Of a stretch of DNA of 64,000 nt, positions 1 through 13,060 are shown piece by piece. The position numbers were made by a program, and so were the translations under genes. The stretch comes from Polytrichum commune. Its lineage: Eukaryota > Streptophyta > Polytrichopsida > Polytrichales > Polytrichaceae. A model generated the notes under the pieces. It was not told the DNA's origin and ran no database searches. It worked only from the letters and a program-made list of their open reading frames with translations. Location: NCBI GenBank assembly GCA_950295325.1, contig OX485807.1, positions 1,430,501 through 1,494,500 of the forward strand, in the 5' to 3' direction. The stretch's first letter is position 1. Each line of letters begins with the position of its first letter.

Positions 1-1500
1 GACCTCCATGGTCCCTCTGCCATTTTCTCCTTAGTGTAAACCGAAGTTGTCCCGGGAGAACTTCAACAGCCAATCAGCTGCCTTGCAAAGCCCTAGTCCA
101 ACTTCATGGTCCATAGTGTAAACCCGCCCCTAACTTTGTTCTTCTCCTACTAAGACCTGACCCAACCATTGCATCTGAATTATGCATTTCCTCGGATTTA
201 AAAACAAATTGGCACAAAATTGAGAAATTCAATTGCAAAGGTAAGCGAAAATTTCCTTGGATTCTCAATACTTGAAGGAGATTGTTTCATTGTTAAACGA
301 GAGGGTCTCAAGGTAATCTATTTAATTACATTTTGAGTAGATTGAAGATGGAGAACCTTGAAATATATTTGAGACTATCTTAGGCAAATAGCCGGTCTAG
401 CACATTTGTGTCGAATAATTAATGAATTTGTCAAAAATTGGTCCAGTATTCTAGAACAATGATTTAAGCATTTCCAACATTTATTATTATATTTCATTGA
501 ATTCAAGTTGTTCAAGAAGCCCCAATAAAGTAGTATGAGTTCATGATGCATGTTAGACCATTTCTAAGACATGGGAGAAAAGCTATAATATAAATAGAGT
601 AGGTATACACTACACATTGTATTTAGTGTCAATTACTAGTTGGAGTTACAAAATGCTATATATATTAATGTTATTTTCTACCACATTAAGATAATGTAAT
701 ATAATGTCTAAACAACCAATTTGACTTTTGATCGAGAAAATGAGATATACAATAAATAATTATAGCATTGTGTATTTTCAAATGGTAAGTAACACTAAAC
801 CCAATATTGAGGGTAGTGTTCACAATCCATGTGCAATATGTAAACTTGAGAGATGAAGCCCCAATAGATGTAACTTTTGTTAACACCAAAATTGTGGTAC
901 ATTGTTTATGGTATTTAGTGTCATGTAAACAATTACCGGATGTGACACTTTGATACATATCCGCTAATTGCCAATATAATAGTATTTGTCAACATATGTA
1001 ATTTTAGCAGGTCAAAATTTATTTACATTAAGAGATTAGCATGGCACATTGGGATATTTGGGATGATAATTTTATGTTTTAGCATGTAAGGGGAAGGTAT
1101 ATTTGAGCATACTAATGTCATAATGTAAATAAGATCGCTTGTGAATTAGAAATAGGAAGAGGCACGCCGATGATGATCATGTGGTAGTATTACATGATCC
1201 TAACAACGTTGATAAACATCGTCCATCTTCAACCATGATAGGGAGTTAAAATATTTACTTTTATTTTTTTATGTGTGTGGTTGAGGGGGGGGGGTAATCT
1301 TTAGGAAAGGCCACTTGTTGTGTATTGACATAGTGCCACCTCTTGGAGTTCAACTCACCACATCCGGTGAAGAACTCGGTCCACCATAGCTCCGCTTCAA
1401 AGCTCTCACTCATGTGCATTAGGTGGTTGGGTTCACATACCAAGTTTGCGTTATGGTTTTTTTTTTCCCCTGCGATGAATGTATAGTGTCTTTTAGGTGG
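1..1500. other. AT-rich non-genic DNA
   Basis: No coding sequence, RNA gene or named repeat could be supported here. Short open frames of 60-90 codons occur on both strands but have no recognisable motif and no splice context. A run of G near 1285 is one of several G/C homopolymer tracts in the window. Confidence 0.5.
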
Positions 1501-1504
1501 AGTC

Positions 1505-2965
1505 ATGTAGTTTTGATGTTATGCGTTGAGGTTGTTATCTACAAATTTGTCCAATATGTTGTTCATTTAAATGCCAATTGGGATCTACTAGTCCGAAAAA
1601 TTGGTTGATAGCAGATGCCAAAGTCTTGTTGATGTGAGTTGATGTCATTCACGACTATGACGCATTCATTTCAAGCTACATGATCCGTCAACTCAAGTTC
1701 TTATTTTTTGTCATTTGGGAGTCTCAAATTACTATGTCATCATTTCTTTCAAATTGTGACTTTCATATTTCAAACTTTGAGGTCCAATTGCTAGTATATC
1801 TCTACCACCTGAGTAAATTCGTCAAGGAGAAACTAATTAGTTTATGGGAATAGGTTTTCCTAATAGTTTTGATGTTGTATGTTGGGGTTGTTATGAAAAT
1901 CAATTTGATTCTCCTATGTTGTAAGGGAGTGGAGGTTTGAATTTCCAATTGTTAACGAATGCTAACAAATCCAAGCAGAGTAACTAATTTATCTTCCACG
2001 CTCTTCCACTTTTGCACATTATCTACAATTTCTTCAAGTATGTTGTCCATTTTAATGCCACCAAAATCTCTTAGTCCTAAAATTTGGTAAATGATAGATG
2101 CCAAAGTATTATTCTCAAGGGGTCACTGGCAAAAATCATAAAAAACAACATGTGATAAAAAAAAAAGGTCTAATATATTCATTGTAGATAAATTTTGCAA
2201 AAAAATACATATAATATAGGGGGATTTAAATTAATGAAACATGCTTACAATAAAATATCATCACATATAATGGCCTCTTTTATCTAGTTAGTACATGTGA
2301 AATATCGTGGAAACAATTACTAGGGATAGCAAGTCTAGGGTAGGGTTTGTGCTAGTGGATTAAAAGAGGTAATTTTTTGTTGAAAAAGCTTGGATGGATG
2401 ACATCACATGCTGGTTGGATTGAACGTTGTTGAAGTAACATATCCAATGTGGAGTTAATGTTCTCTACCTACGTGTTGGGAGGGAAAATTTCAGTGCGTT
2501 GTTTGAATTGTAATCTTTTTTTCAATTTTCTTTGGCAATCTAAGTAAAATAGGGTGTTTTAAATGATTCCCCCAAAAAAATTATAATTATTGATAGGGTG
2601 TATTAAAATACAAGCATTTACCTTTATTTTGAGAAATACCATACCTTATAATCTTTTCTACAAGGAAAATAGCCCCCCGATATATAGGTCTTGAGTGCAC
2701 GTGTATGCATTAATAAAAGAGGGAGTGACCCCCCCCCCCCCCGAGGTCTTATTGATGTGAGTTAACATCATTCACGACTATGACACATCCATACAGAGCT
2801 TCATGAACCTCAACTTAAGCTATTCATCTTTTTGGCCATCTTGGAATCTATGATTATTGTGTCCTCACCATTTCAAATTGTGACTTTTAGATTTTTGAAC
2901 TTTGAGGTCCAATTACGAGTATATCTCCACCACTTGAGTAAATCCTCGAGGAGAAACTAAATAGT
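1505..2965 (+). repeat. Diverged tandem duplication with an insertion
   Basis: The stretch 1,505-1,850 recurs, diverged, as 1,862-2,110 plus 2,745-2,965. Shared landmarks in order are a phrase around TAGTTTTGATGTT, the phrase GATGCCAAAGT, CATTCACGACTATGAC, and TTTGAGGTCCAATT. The second copy is interrupted by about 630 bp (2,111-2,744) that ends in a 14-base C run. No coding potential is apparent. Confidence 0.55.
2729..2742 (+). repeat. C14 homopolymer
   Basis: Fourteen consecutive C bases at the right edge of the segment inserted in the second copy of the local duplication. Comparable G tracts occur near 1,285, 6,085, 7,080, 23,630, 25,965 and 57,870. Confidence 0.9.
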
Positions 2966-3299
2966 TTTGATTTTTTTCTTTGAAACAAAATCCTTTGTTT
3001 TCTTTCTAGAACTTTGCTTTGCATTTTGAAGTGTCTGCCAATTTCATCCCCACCGAGTTCCCTAACCCCACACGTGATCAAGAAAAAAGAAAAACTATCT
3101 TAGAGCACAAATTGCTTACGTTCTAAGGTTTTGAGGTTTCCATTTACATGAGTATATAGAGACATGGTGCAAATCATTTCAAAGGTCTTAAGATTAGGTT
3201 GCTTGTTTTCATATAAAAAAGATGAGAACGTGCCTACTGCTTGAGGAATGAGGCACAATAGAGTGCAATTCCACAACTTCAGTCGGATTTGTTTGTTCT
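2966..3299. other. Non-genic spacer
   Basis: Nothing recognised. It lies between the local tandem duplication and the start of the longer segmental duplication. Confidence 0.4.
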
Positions 3300-3770
3300 T
3301 CCTTACAACTACCTAGTGAGAAACATATGATAGCACTTACCATTGTTTTTTCAATACGTCATATTGTACTTATCATCTCTTTTATTATTTTGTTCACTTC
3401 AATTAGTGTTTTCATGTTTTAGCACCTCACAAATATTTAGGCTTCAGTATGGGTCTGTTTCTAAGTATTCATTGGAGGAGAAAGTGGAATTTCGGACTTG
3501 GAGAGTTATACTATAGTAATGGCTATGGTGATCCATTTGGGTGATAACTCTGTTTTTACTAAATTTATCTCAGTTTCACTTGGCTATCAAGGTAAGGACT
3601 CACGGTAGTTGAAGAAGATGCAGCTGGAAAGATACAGCTTTGTCCTTGGAGATAAAATTGGATGTGTGTTGTATATGTGATATCTGACATCATATTATGC
3701 ATATTTTCTTTTGTACATCTTCAACTGCAAGAATTAAGAGTCATCCCAAGTTCTTGGTATCTGCATCCTG
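3300..3770 (+). pseudogene. Exon-like block, duplicated copy A
   Basis: This block is closely related to 21,310-21,790. The better copy (near 21,470-21,720) has an open plus-strand frame containing LSDLESYTIVMAMVIHFG and then SLGYQG; here the same stretch is read up to SLGYQG and then shifted by a deletion near 3,595. I recognise no family. It could be an exon of a duplicated gene or part of a mobile element. Gene status is inference only. Confidence 0.35.
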
Positions 3771-4725
3771 AAACCACCTCAGTTGCATCTTCCATATTTT
3801 GTTAAGAAACCCAGAAGTCCCTTTTCTTTTCTTTTTTCTTTTTTTTCCCCAAATTTTGAGACAGAAGGGGCACTGCACACTATGGCCGAAGGTCGAGAGG
3901 CCGTCAATTTTCACCAATTGTATTGCAAGAAACCAAGAGTTTGGCCTCTCGACCCTTCACAGTAAGGCCAAAGTCCATAGGCCGTCGCAATTTAAAATGA
4001 TTACTTTTTGAAGAAGGCGACGGACTCTCAAAGGAAGTTTGGGTCGGATGGGAATGGAAACCCAAACTATGGTCAAGAGGTTGTTTGTTTTTAAAAATAA
4101 AAAATAAAAACCAATTATTGACAAGATTTTGGCCATTCCAATAACACCTGCAATTTCGACTTTGTAACTTCGACTCAACACTGACTGCAACTTCGGCTTG
4201 GCAAGCACATCTAGATGTGACCATGGCTTTTCCAAACAGAATTGGGCGAAGAGTGATCGCAAAAGTCGATTGAAACTTGAAACATTGGATGCATTGATGC
4301 CAGTGTCATCATGCGGTCTTCCAATGGAAAATATGGATTGGACTCTTGGAAATCGACCAAACACTGAGGGCTTTGGCTTGTGACGGAGTTGGATGATGAC
4401 TAAGTGCATTATGTAGGGAATCTAAATAATTTTAGTGCATCATTTGAATGCATGTACTTCTTCACTATAGTGAGACATCATATTATTTTCATACTCAACC
4501 CAAAACGCCCAATACGAAGTGTCTCTTTTTTCGGTGAAGTGCTGCAAAAAAATTAAAAAGTTAAAGTGAAGTGTGATTATTTTGAAGCCCTTCACATTGA
4601 AATGAATGTGGTCCGAGATGACTCTAAACTACCGGATGATGGTGGAGAGATACCCAAATCTCAAGGAAAAGAATGGTGGTCCGAATCCCGGCTTGTGAAA
4701 TCTCCTCTCTACTTGACGGAAAACT
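3771..4725. other. Unrecognised sequence absent from the partner copy
   Basis: This ~950 bp has no clear counterpart at the matching place in the 21-25 kb duplicate, so one copy has gained or lost it. A minus-strand frame of 150 codons (3,957-4,409) shows no recognisable motif and is not called as a gene. The short phrase AGGCCGTC recurs around 3,900-3,990. Confidence 0.35.
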
Positions 4726-4730
4726 TACCA

Positions 4731-6014
4731 GGTGGTGGATAGGGTCTAGGGCCCGCGATCCGTCACCTCCGGGCAACTCCCAGTAACAAATATGAAAATT
4801 TCATATGCCAACAAAAAATTGTTGTCCACTCTACCCAATTTCGAAAAATATTCGATAAAAAATTAATCTTGCATTCTTGAAGGCTGCTTGTTCATATAAC
4901 CCATCTTGAGTGCACTTCGACTTCAAGGTCCAAAATCCAAGACATATGTTCACTTCCACTTAGTAAATAAGCAATTGACGGGGATCTCATTGTTGAAGTG
5001 AAACTGTCAATAAAGCATGTAATTAACTTGGGGATCTAAAATATTACAAAATCCTCATTAGCATTGAGGTTGTAGTTTGTGTGACTTACCATTTGAAAGG
5101 GGTCTTTGTCATTCTAAAATGAATTTAGAATTAATGCTTTATTTCTAGTATGTTTTATATAATAGAATTTTAGTTTATGCCTTCTACTTTCACAAGTATT
5201 TATACACACTCAAGGTATTTAAGTGTGATTGAATGTAATCAAGATTGTTGAGCTAATTAAGCCTAATTCGACGCAATTTTTTTTTATAATTTATACCAAA
5301 CTAAGTAAGCCTAAGTAAATATAAAACGTGCTTACTTCAGTTAATCGTGATTTGAATCAGATATGAGAAAGGATGTGCTCCATTACACTTGTTTAGGCCT
5401 CATTACACATAATTAGGTTAAATGCACTTACTTGCATTTAATCCAGCTTAATTAGTTTGAAAGTGTGAATACTTGTAGAACCTAGGCCTTGCGCTCAATA
5501 ACCTTCAATTATGGCTATTTATGCTTAACCACATATGACACTTAATTAGTTTGAATGTGTATGGCAAGGTGAAAGTCGAAGGCATTAACTAAAATATTAC
5601 AAATTAGCACACACTCATATTAAAACACTAATTTTAGTTTCATTTTAGAATTAAAAAATACTTTTTCAAATGATAAATTACAAAAATTATAACCTTAGTG
5701 CTAATGAGGACTTTGTAATATTTTTGAATTCCAAACTTAATTACTTGCTTTATTGAGGGTTTCACTCCAAAAATGAAATCCCAACCAATCACTTATTGAC
5801 TAAGTGGAAGTGAACATATGTATTAAATTTTGGACCTTGAAGATGAAGTGCACTCAATATGGGTTATAATATTATGGACAAATGGTCTTCAAGAATTCAA
5901 GGGAAAACTTTTGTTAAAGTCGAGCACCAGTGTTTGGTCGGGATATGAAATTGCATATCTGTTTTGGGGTTGCATGGGGGTGCCAGATTGTGGACCCTAG
6001 CCCCTATCCACCTC
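4731..6014. mobile_element. Foldback element copy 1
   Basis: The left end reads GGTGGATAGGGTCTAGGGCCC and the right end carries its near reverse complement (GGGCCC-like block, then CCCCTATCCACC). The inverted similarity continues inward for roughly 450-500 bp per arm (about 4,731-5,240 against 5,560-6,014), including the block around TGAGTGCACTTC. The middle is AT-rich with no gene. This is a long inverted-repeat, non-autonomous DNA element (foldback or MITE-like). A second copy is at 22,309 and an arm at 26,720. Confidence 0.65.
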
Positions 6015-8004
6015 CCTTGAAAGTTTGTAGGGGGTGGTTTAGCGTCCATTTTTTTTTTTCTGTTTATAGGTGAAACTGGAGGGGCGGGGGGGGGGTGAAA
6101 CTAAGGGAAACACAAACTATAGTATGGTACTTATAAATATTGTTAAAGATATTTGAGATCCAAAATTTGCATAAAAGACGGACTCCGATTTAAATTTATA
6201 GGATTTCATAGATATCAAAATATAAGACGCTTGTCCCCATCATTGGATGAAAGCACATGTAGAATGTCAGAGTAAGGCAACCAGATTAGATATGGCATCT
6301 TTGTTGTATGTCTCATAGTTGGGTTCGATGTCCACATATATAGTTGACTCTCCTGTAATGAGAATTGTAAGTGTTTTGCACAAACTACAACTTGTTTCCA
6401 ACCAAGTCTTGATCAACTTTGCTGCAACTGCAAAACTTGGCAATTCAAATGAATGGTTGTGAATTGGACATCTGCCTAATGTTATTTTGTGAAGGAAGTG
6501 TGGGGATGGATGGAAGATGTGTATGGGATCTCCATTGGTGAGAGCTTGTGGGTTTGTGGCTCCATATTGTGCTAGTTTTTTAGTTATATGGCTATGTTGG
6601 ATGCACATGTGGGATCTCATTTTGATAAAACAACAATGGGTGGTTATGTACAACAATATGGCTTAGAATTGCAGTGAGGAGGTGGCTTGAATGATATTGG
6701 TGAGCCGATGTAGGATTGCGATACATTGCATGGAGATAAGGGAGAAACATGGCTATCCATGAAATTGTGTGTGAATAAGTGGGATTGGAGGATAGTATGG
6801 CATGTGTGCATGGCCGTGAATTCATCTTATAAGTTGTTTTGGTGGTCAGCGAATCATGCCCCTTTTGTTTGTGTTTTGGATAGTTGAGTGAATCCGTATC
6901 CAACCATGTTGGAAGCCACACATACGAGTATGGAGCCATCAATGAATTGGCTTGGTGAGGCGATGGATTTTGGTGGGCAAATCCAAGTCAAGGGGGTCAA
7001 CAACTTTCCAACTTCTAGAAATTTTGGGTTTAATGTCATTTGGTGAGAAATAGGTGAGGGGTGTGATGCAATGTCTAGGGGGGGGGGGCGGGGAGGGTTG
7101 GGAATGATTCACTTGGGCTAAAAACAAGGTAAACTGAACAAAAGATATACCTTGTCAAACTAGAGGCACAAGTGGCCACATTTCATAGTTCTATAACTCC
7201 AAACAATAATAATGATTTAAATTGAAGTTAGTAATAAGGTGGGTTATGATGATTTCAAATATATATTTGCAAACTACATAATCCACATCCATAGAAGTTG
7301 ATTCTAAACTTTATAGAATCTACTTCCATAATTGTTTGGAAAGTGAGGGTGAAGTAGACCTTAAGAAAATGTATTTTGCTTCAAAATTTGTGGCCCATTT
7401 ATATACAATATGATCTTCCCCGATATTTAAATTGTACACACGAATCATAACAAATTTTGAAATGAAGTAGGTTTTAGCTCAAATCCACCACCCAATTTAG
7501 GATTTACTTCATATATATCTCCACGATTTTAATATGTACATATTTTGTAATATTTTGATTCAAACCCATTGGAGGGCTCCATGGTCTCGAAATGACATTT
7601 TGTATAGAGTCGAACCTACTTCCCTTACTATATATGAAAATTATATCACAAGGGGAGGCCAAACACGTTTGGTAAGACCTTGAAACCATACTCCTCGAAG
7701 TTAGGTGCATGTCAAGGCCAACATTCTTTTATCTTGGCTTACCAAAGTGCATTCCGAAACTAGCGTTATGAACATGTGTGGCCTCCCCTCCAATGGAAGG
7801 ACAAACGACTTTTCTTGTTCACTTTACTATATTTTGGTTGACCATCAGTGGACACAAATGAGGATCATGGCCATTAGTGCTTTCTTGTACGGAGTGATGG
7901 AATAGTTTGAAAATTCTATGTGGTATTAAAGTGAGGATTTGAATAAAAAAAAGTACTAGGCATTTCTATAACATGAAACATAATATGTATTTTTATCAAC
8001 TTCA
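6015..8004. repeat. Segmental duplication block, copy A
   Basis: Colinear and highly similar to about 23,584-25,730, through landmarks such as GTGAAACTAAGGGAAACA, the phrase CATAGTTGGGTTCGATGTCC, and GGCATTTCTATAACATGA. No open frame is conserved between the copies in a way that suggests a gene. The left edge abuts the foldback element; chromovirus A is inserted at its right end. Confidence 0.65.
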
Positions 8005-8009
8005 AGATT

Positions 8010-8982
8010 TGTCGCAACCCTTGCTAGGTCCCTTAACAATCTTGCCAATTTTCGTTTCTAGCAAAGGTTACGAGCGCTAACCATTCGCATTCCGCCATGC
8101 TAATGGTTAGCTCCTCTTACCCCGGACCAATAGTTCATAGGAGGGAACCAACCCTCCTACTTTGCTTTCGGGACTCACCCCTTAATTGGTAACCCATTTC
8201 CCCAATGTGGACTTCCATCCATGGAAGTCCAATCCTATGTTGATCATCGCATTGCCGGAGCAACACTACAACAACCCGAAGCATACTAGGCAACTATGGC
8301 CTCACAATAGGCCAAAGCCCATGGAGGCCTTGCCGTTCGGCCTCGGGTGGGTGAGGCCATACCACCTCACCCATATAAGCCTCTAGGACTCTACACGGAG
8401 CCCCTACCCCACCGCCAACCAACCTCTTGTCTCTCTACCAAGAGTTGGGGCCAAGTGGACATTTTCCCTTAGCTGCTGGGCCTAGAACCCCCCCAGCAGC
8501 TTCAGACCATCATAACTTCCTTGTATGATGTCTGATCATAACAACCAACCACTCCATCCTCATCTACGCTTCACGTAGATGCCGATGGGTTCCTCGCTTG
8601 TCCCAATCGGGCAAGTCTTGAGGAAGTTATGCCTGTTTGAACCTTGGCAGTCCCGGGAATCACTCCCAGGCACTGCTGTACCAGGGCGCTGTCCCGGGAC
8701 AGCGCCCCACTCAAATGGCCATAACTCCTAGCTCACACCTCCGATTGAGGTGTTCTTGAGCTTTCTAGAATCACCACGCCATGAGCTACGCATAGCTTAT
8801 GGCCTTACCCTTGTGCCTCCTAGTCTTCGTGGGTGGGAGGCGTTCCCAACGCCCGGGGCCCTCACCCACACTAGGATCACTTGGGCCCTCTCACCAACGG
8901 CGCCACAAGTCCCGGGTGTCACTCCGGGGTCCCCCTTGTGCCCATGGTGTTTCGGCCACTCCTCATGGAGAGGTGCGCGACA
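8010..8982 (-). repeat. 3' LTR of chromovirus A
   Basis: 973 bp, reading TGTCGCAACCC...GGTGCGCGACA on the plus strand, with six-base terminal inverted repeats TGTCGC/GCGACA. It matches the other LTR at every position compared except 8,901 (C here, T at 14,976). Confidence 0.93.
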
Positions 8983-8997
8983 CTCACCCCCACCAAA
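8983..8997 (-). other. Polypurine tract of chromovirus A
   Basis: Directly inside the 3' LTR, the minus strand reads GGTGGGGGTGAG immediately before TGTCGC. This is the expected place and composition for the plus-strand primer of an LTR retrotransposon. The same tract precedes the 3' LTR of element B (33,676-33,687). Confidence 0.75.
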
Positions 8998-9790
8998 CGG
9001 AGTCGATGCCCTCATCGACTATACTCGTAGTCGGCACACCAATTCTCAAGTTGCCATCCTCTATGGTGCGGCATTGTGTTTACCTTAGGGCGCGACCCCC
9101 ACAATGCATCTTCAAATTTGGCATAGTCCCAAAGGTGTCGTTCCTAGGTGGTCCGTTAGCGACCTTGGATCTCTCCTCCAAGGACCTAACCTACACTAGA
9201 CCCACCTACTTTGGGACTCACTTGGGTTGCCCCTCCTTTGGGGCCTCCCCCGTTAGGCTCCACTAGCCTAACGTGACACATCTAGGCGAGACCTCAACGC
9301 TTCCACTAAGTTGTCTCGGTTGCAACTCCGAGATGGCTTTCCATTGTTAAGCCACGCCTCGATCGCACGGGGGTGATGCCAAGTCCCGCCCGACTCGGTT
9401 CCCACTTTGCTTTTTCGAGACATGGGTTCATGACTCCCATGCGCCAACTTTCGTTAGCTCGCGGGTAGCACTTTTATGAGCACGCGCCATCACCTTGTCC
9501 CCGCCCGGACAAGCCCACAATTAAGAAGTTTCTTGGTTTTATCCAAGGCCCCTCCAAGCCATGGCCCCCAATTACTCGGCTTACCCAACCTAGTTTGGCA
9601 TGTCTATTCCCCCTCTTCCATTAACCAAGCACAAGTACAAGACTAGGACCTCATCTCATACTTTTCTCTTTGCACCACTAAAGTTTGGATTTTATTCCCT
9701 CAAGCCAAAGAACAAGTTCATGTCGTGGAGCAATTAACCTCGAAGCTAAGTGTGCTACTAGCGTCTCTCCCCCACTAAAGGAGATTGATG
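8998..9790 (-). other. Untranslated 3' region of chromovirus A
   Basis: About 790 bp between the chromodomain remnant and the polypurine tract. It is conserved at 32,880-33,675 in element B and 34,664-35,500 in element C, but no frame is open in a consistent way. Short frames here and in the LTR (for example 155 codons at 8,799-9,266) run across the LTR boundary and are spurious. Confidence 0.6.
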
Positions 9791-9794
9791 GCCT

Positions 9795-10225
9795 CATCAA
9801 TGCCTACGCTTCATTTTATTGGAATCCTTAGCCTTAGTTTCTTCAAAGTGCTTCACCAATTCATTGGTGTTCACCATGTCTCTTGCCGCCACCCAAGCGG
9901 TTTCTTTCTCATGGTATCCTCACCATTTCACCAACTACTCCTTTGTACATTTTTTTTTCATTTTCACTTGGGCTTCCTACACTTGAGGATGCCCTCCTAC
10001 CTCATGTTCCAAGTGACCTCCACAAGGTCGGGACGTGGCCTAATCACTTGCTTGTGATCGGGCCACAAGGTGTCGTCCTAAAATGACTTTCGTAATGAGA
10101 CATGAAATGTCGGATGCACTTTGATGTCCGGCGGTAATTCCAACTTATACATGTCCTTGAACACTTGTTGCACAATGGAAAACGAAGTTCCAATTTTGGA
10201 CATGAACTTTTGAAGTAAGGCCTTT
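9795..10225 (-). pseudogene. End of integrase and chromodomain remnant, element A
   Basis: On the minus strand, the phrase HPTFHVSLRKSF (about 10,085-10,125) matches the conserved end of gypsy pol just before a chromodomain. Further on are LVKW, a stop, then GYHEKEAVW and ELVKHFE (about 9,830-9,930), the pattern of a chromodomain (Y-L-V-K-W...W...L...F). Chromodomains of this retrotransposon clade direct insertion to particular chromatin. Here the tyrosine codon before LVKW is TAG and the codon after KW is TGA, so it cannot be translated intact. Confidence 0.7.
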
Positions 10226-11320
10226 GGGCAAGGTGAAGTTGTCCACATTCAACAACACCTTATTGGCCCACCTCATACTCCACTTCGCGTCTTCCGGCAT
10301 TGATTTGCACTCCGTAGCACCTTCGGGCTTTCTCCACCAACAACTTGGTCATCTCCAACACTTGTTTACCATCCTTGGCCAAATCCTCACCATCTTGGTT
10401 GAACTCTAGTGTTGAATGTGCCCCCTCGAGAGTTAGGTTAATAGGTTGGAGCGCATCCACTCCATAAGCCACCACCAAAGACCACCCCTTGGTAGCCAAG
10501 TGCGTGGCTACATTGCAATTACACTCCACTCGACCCACATAGTCCGCCCAATCTCCTTGGTCCGCCCCCACCAAGTTCCTCAAGTATTGCTTCAAGACTC
10601 CATTCACACGCTCCGTTTTCCCAAATATTTGGGAATGCAAGGCCGTGCTAAACCTTAGTTTCATTGCGACCTCCTTAGAGAAATGCATTGAAAATGCACT
10701 TGTGAACTTTGGATCTTGATCCCACACAATCACTCTTGGCAACCCGTGGTGCCTCAACCATCCTTTGAGAAAAGGCTATGCGGTCTCCAACGCGGTGGCG
10801 GTTCCCACAATCGGCACCATGTGTGCCAACTTGGCAAACCGCTCTACCATCAACAAGATGGCATCATACCCATGTGACTCCGGCAAACTTGTGATCAAGT
10901 CCATGCACATACTATGCCATGGCGCCGACGGGATAAGCAACGGTTGCAAGAAACCGCCTTGCTTTTGGTAAGAGGCTCGGTTCACTTGGCACTTTATTCA
11001 CGCCTTCACAAAGTGGGTTATATCCTCCTTTATGCACCGCCAATGGTACCTCCAAGACACCATTCTATGGCGGTTTTTTCTTTCTCCTCTATGGCCGGCA
11101 ATAGGACTATCACATTTTTCCTTCAAAACCGATAGCCTCAACTTGCCTTGAGGCACATACACCCGACTTTGCTTGCACTTGAACAATCCGTCCACCAACT
11201 TAACCTCTTTGAGCACCTTGCTCTTGCGAAGCTCACCTAAAAGCTTTTGTGCCTCGGGGTAGTTAATTTACCCCTCCCGTATCTTGCATCACAAGTTTCC
11301 TTTGCCGGCACACATTAGCC
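10226..11320 (-). pseudogene. Chromovirus integrase, element A
   Basis: The fragment 10,998-11,216 matches the region before and within the zinc-binding integrase N-terminus. 10,776-10,985 holds the start of the catalytic core (MDLITSLPESHGYDAILLMV, first acidic residue in MDLI). 10,260-10,757 continues with IVWDQDPKFTSAF (second Asp) and KTERVNG (Glu). Stops interrupt it: TGA at the expected cysteine of the zinc finger and TAG between the two core fragments, both at the same positions in element B. Not translatable as one protein. Confidence 0.85.
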
Positions 11321-12620
11321 ACAAGGTTTGGATGGTTCTCATTGCTTGGAACTCATCCGGTCTACTTAGCGCATCCGGCACCACATTTCCATGGTCCGGT
11401 TTGTGGATCAAATCCACCTTCATAAGCGCCAAACTATCATGCCACCGCAATGACTTGGCGCTCACTTGCGCTTGTATATGTTAAAATACTTTTAGGACAC
11501 ATTGTCCATGTAGACCTTTGCTTTGTGCGACCCCAAATAGTGTCGCCACATCTTCAAGCAATGCACTACGGCAAAGAAGTTCTTTGTCATGAGTTGGTTG
11601 TCTTCTTTGACAACCATCGAGCCTCAAGCCCCCATATGCAAAGGCCATCCATCTTACATTAACAATCCGCCATTGGCAAAGTCATTCACCCCCGTATGCA
11701 CCTCAAAAGGTATGTCAAGCTCCGCGAACTTGAGCACGGGCGGCGAAGAGAACTTGCTCTTAAGCTCCCCAAAGACTTGGTGACAAGGTTAGTCCCACTC
11801 TTGGGATAGCCAATTCTTTCACAAGTCGGACAACCATCGAGCTTCATGCTCCCATATGCAATGGCCATCCATCTTACATCAACAATCCGCCATTGGCAAA
11901 GTCATTCACCCCCGTATGCACCTCAAAAGGTTTGTCAAGCTCCGCGAACTTGAGCACAGGCGTCAAAGACAATTTTGTATTAAGCTCCGCAAAGACTTTG
12001 GGGCAAGGCTCATCCCACTCTTGAGATAGCCATTTCTTTCATAGGTCGCACAAGGTTTGACAACCTTTAAGCTTAATACTCCCATATGCAATGGGCATCC
12101 ATCTTGGATCAACATCCGCCAATGGTAAAGTCACTCGCCTCCATGTGCACCTCAAAATGCTTATGAAAACCCGGAAACTTAACCACATCTTGTGAAGGGA
12201 ACTTGCTCTTGAGCTTCCCAAAGGCTTGGTGACAAGGCTCATCCCACTCTTGGGATAGCCATTTTTTCAACAAATTGACTAAGGTCCTAGCAACCTTAGA
12301 AAAACCTCGAATGAAGTGGTGGTAGTAGTTGGCTAGGCCAACAAATGACCTAAGCCATTTTCTTGAGTCAAGGACCAATTCTCCTTTTGGATGGCCTTGA
12401 TATTCTTCATGTTTGTCACCAACTTCCTTTGTCACCACATACCTCTAGAACTCAATATCTTGTTGAGCAAAGTTATTTTCATTTCTTGGCGGTAACTTTT
12501 GGGCAACACATTGGTGAATACATCATTGTATCTCCCCAACATCCCACCAAAGTGGTTTAGGGGAGGCCCATCTTTCCTAGCCTCCCCATAAGTTCTATCG
12601 AGTTGCTCCAATTGAACCAC
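11321..12620 (-). pseudogene. Reverse transcriptase-RNase H remnant, element A
   Basis: The frame 12,432-12,620 has the lead-in to reverse transcriptase (DVFTNVLP). It passes directly to the thumb/connection region at 12,109-12,438 (FVGLANYYHHFIRGFSKVA), so fingers and palm, including the metal-binding Y-x-D-D box, are absent. RNase H follows as EASDFTIGG-type blocks in tandem copies, then its C-terminal part near 11,330-11,600. In the first block the usual Thr-Asp before Ala-Ser is Met-Glu. The element cannot make active reverse transcriptase. Confidence 0.8.
11620..12300 (-). repeat. Tandem ~225-bp repeats in the RNase H region, element A
   Basis: Three tandem copies, marked by recurring GAGCTT-type sites (plus strand near 11,762, 11,982 and 12,212) and by the recurrent phrase CATCCATCTTACAT. 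Each spans the end of the connection region and the first RNase H block. Element B has four copies of the same unit. Confidence 0.75.
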
Positions 12621-13060
12621 GACTATTATGCTTTCTATTTTTCATTTGGTCCATTAAGACCAAATTCAACTTAGATCCTCCTACCATAGGAGTCCTTGTC
12701 AATTTGAACTTCAATTCTTTGCCATTATGACACATCATAATGCACCGCAAGCACACCGGCTTGCACCTCACATCTATCATGTGAGTTTCAAAGTAGGCGG
12801 CCTTCACAATGACATGCATTTCATCTATTTCACTTGGTGTGAAATTTTGACAAAAATCCAATGTCCCACATTGAAAGGTTACATGCATCGCGGCCTCCTT
12901 TGTCTCATGCGGTTTGCCCTTTCCAAACCGCACCTTGGTGGGCTTGCCCGCTCTACCAATCGGCAAGCCCCAACTCCCTTATGAGTTTTGGGCTCAAGAA
13001 GGCATGGCTTGCCTCTTTGTCAACCCATTAGACGTTTGTCCCATTCATTTGAGCCTCAAG
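12621..13060 (-). pseudogene. Protease-like region, element A
   Basis: A minus-strand frame at 12,595-12,966 contains MHVIVKAAYFETHMIDVR, resembling the end of the retropepsin region of plant gypsy elements (the I-I-G-x-x-F-x-x-x-x-x-D-V pattern), followed by PMVGGSKLNLV. The catalytic D-S/T-G triad is not visible. Assignment rests on position between gag and reverse transcriptase as well as on this motif. Confidence 0.5.

Noticed and set aside
3957-4409. 150-codon minus-strand frame
   Set aside because: No motif, no splice or start context, and absent from the partner of the segmental duplication.
8799-9266. 155-codon open frame, repeated at 33,404-33,871
   Set aside because: It crosses from the LTR into the untranslated 3' region of the chromovirus, has no domain, and its persistence follows from the elements being recent copies.
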